From assembly GCA_018399375.1 (NCBI GenBank), contig JAGYOV010000058.1:1-6350 (forward strand): a stretch of 6,350 bases of DNA. The letters run 5' to 3'. Shown here in pieces: positions 5,632-6,350 of this stretch (positions are counted from its first letter, which is position 1; each line of letters opens with the position of its first letter). The stretch comes from Dehalococcoidia bacterium (lineage in GTDB: Bacteria > Chloroflexota > Dehalococcoidia > GIF9 > AB-539-J10). The position numbers and the translations under genes are program-made. The notes under the pieces were generated by a model that saw only the letters and a list, made by a program, of their open reading frames with translations, was not told the DNA's origin and did no database searches.

Positions 5632-6333
5632 GTGAATAAAATTCTGATCGTTGAAGATGACAGCACGCTGCTTGATGCGCTTAGGTACAATTTCTCGAAG
5701 GAAGGATATGCTGTAGTTACCGCAGATGATGGCATTCAGGCGCTGGAAGTGGCTCGGGCTGAGAAACCAGATGCCATCGTTCTGGATGTTATGCTCCCCG
5801 GCATCGATGGATTTGATGTTTGCCGCATTCTGCGCAAAGAAATGCTGGTTCCAATTCTGATGCTCACGGCCAAGGTAGATGAAGTCGATAGAGTGGTTGG
5901 TCTGGAGTTGGGAGCCGATGACTATTTGACCAAGCCCTTCGGGCTGAGGGAGCTTATGGCCCGGGTTCGCGCTCTGCTGCGGCGGGTGGAAATGTTGAAG
6001 AGCAATGAGCTTTCCCACGATGAGTCTGTACCTTCAAGCTTTAGAGTGGCTGATCTCGAGATAGATCTGGCCCGGCATCGCGTTTCTCGCGGTGAGTCCA
6101 TTATTGAGTTGAGCCATCGCGAATTTGAATTGCTGGCTTTCCTGGTGAGAAATCGGGGGCAGGTGTTTAGCCGCGATGTCCTTCTGGAGAGGGTGTGGGG
6201 CTATGACTATGCCGGAGACACCCGTACTGTCGATGTTCACGTTCGCTGGCTGCGTCAGAAGATCGAGGATGACCCCGCGTTTCCGCGTCATTTATTAACG
6301 GTGCGCGGCAGCGGTTACAAGTTTGAGGCATAG
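5632..6333 (+). CDS. OmpR/PhoB-family response regulator
   Basis: A 233-residue DNA-binding response regulator of normal length, phosphorylated by a partner histidine kinase and then acting at target promoters. The receiver domain (about residues 1-115) has the acidic pair D9/D10, the phosphoacceptor D52 in LDVMLPG, T79 in LTAK and K101 in LTKPF. A short linker leads to the winged-helix trans_reg_C domain (about 136-232) with LSHREFELLAFL, a recognition-helix region around SRDVLLERVWGY, RTVDVHVRWLRQKIE, and the closing VRGSGYKFE. All activation residues are intact, so it should be phosphorylation-controlled. Its signal is unknown; PhoB-, WalR- and RegX3-type proteins all look like this. The next gene begins two bases after the stop, consistent with a kinase partner. 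Base composition is visibly richer in G+C than the hydroxylase genes. Confidence 0.93.
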   Translation: MNKILIVEDDSTLLDALRYNFSKEGYAVVTADDGIQALEVARAEKPDAIVLDVMLPGIDGFDVCRILRKEMLVPILMLTAKVDEVDRVVGLELGADDYLTKPFGLRELMARVRALLRRVEMLKSNELSHDESVPSSFRVADLEIDLARHRVSRGESIIELSHREFELLAFLVRNRGQVFSRDVLLERVWGYDYAGDTRTVDVHVRWLRQKIEDDPAFPRHLLTVRGSGYKFEA

Positions 6334-6335
6334 CG

Positions 6336-6350
6336 ATGTTTGGCAGCATA
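6336..6350 (+). CDS. Start of a following gene, probably the sensor histidine kinase (cut by window end)
   Basis: An ATG at 6336 follows the regulator stop by two bases and has GAGG (6325-6328) seven bases upstream. Only MFGSI is visible. In OmpR/PhoB systems the cognate membrane histidine kinase usually comes next in the same operon, and a short hydrophobic-leaning start fits, but five residues prove nothing. The kinase identity rests on context alone. Confidence 0.5.

Overview
The window looks like a piece of an anaerobic or facultatively anaerobic bacterial chromosome, most plausibly from the Firmicutes (Clostridia-like). The grounds are strong purine-rich Shine-Dalgarno sequences, frequent GTG starts, an AT-leaning three-subunit molybdenum hydroxylase operon in FAD / Fe-S / Mo order, and a divergent PurC. 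This taxonomic guess is inference from style, not from a marker gene.

Layout: (1) bases 1-224 are the 3' end of an alpha/beta-hydrolase gene. (2) 225-618 is a gene-free AT-rich gap with a candidate promoter for the next operon. (3) 619-4304 is a compact operon of three genes on the + strand encoding the FAD subunit, the 2Fe-2S subunit and the molybdopterin subunit of a xanthine dehydrogenase / CO dehydrogenase-family hydroxylase. All cluster and cofactor motifs checked are intact. The Mo subunit lacks the CODH signature, so this is a hydroxylase of unknown substrate. (4) 4374-5054, convergent on the - strand, is a short, divergent phosphoribosylaminoimidazole-succinocarboxamide synthase (purC). 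(5) 5055-5631 is a 577-base divergent intergenic region with a 36-bp near-perfect palindrome, a second small dyad, a tandem 8-bp direct repeat and a hairpin over a ribosome-binding site. (6) 5632-6333 encodes an OmpR/PhoB-family response regulator. It is followed by the first codons of a gene at 6336 that is probably its sensor kinase.

Functionally, the three hydroxylase subunits should assemble into one (alpha-beta-gamma)2-type enzyme. Electrons would flow from the Mo site through two 2Fe-2S clusters to FAD. No maturation or molybdenum-cofactor genes are in view. purC and the two-component system are separate transcription units with no visible mechanistic tie to the hydroxylase. I see no mobile element, CRISPR array, tRNA or rRNA. 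No clearly new system is evident. The points most worth a second look are the unassigned hydroxylase, the atypical PurC and the structured purC/regulator intergenic region.
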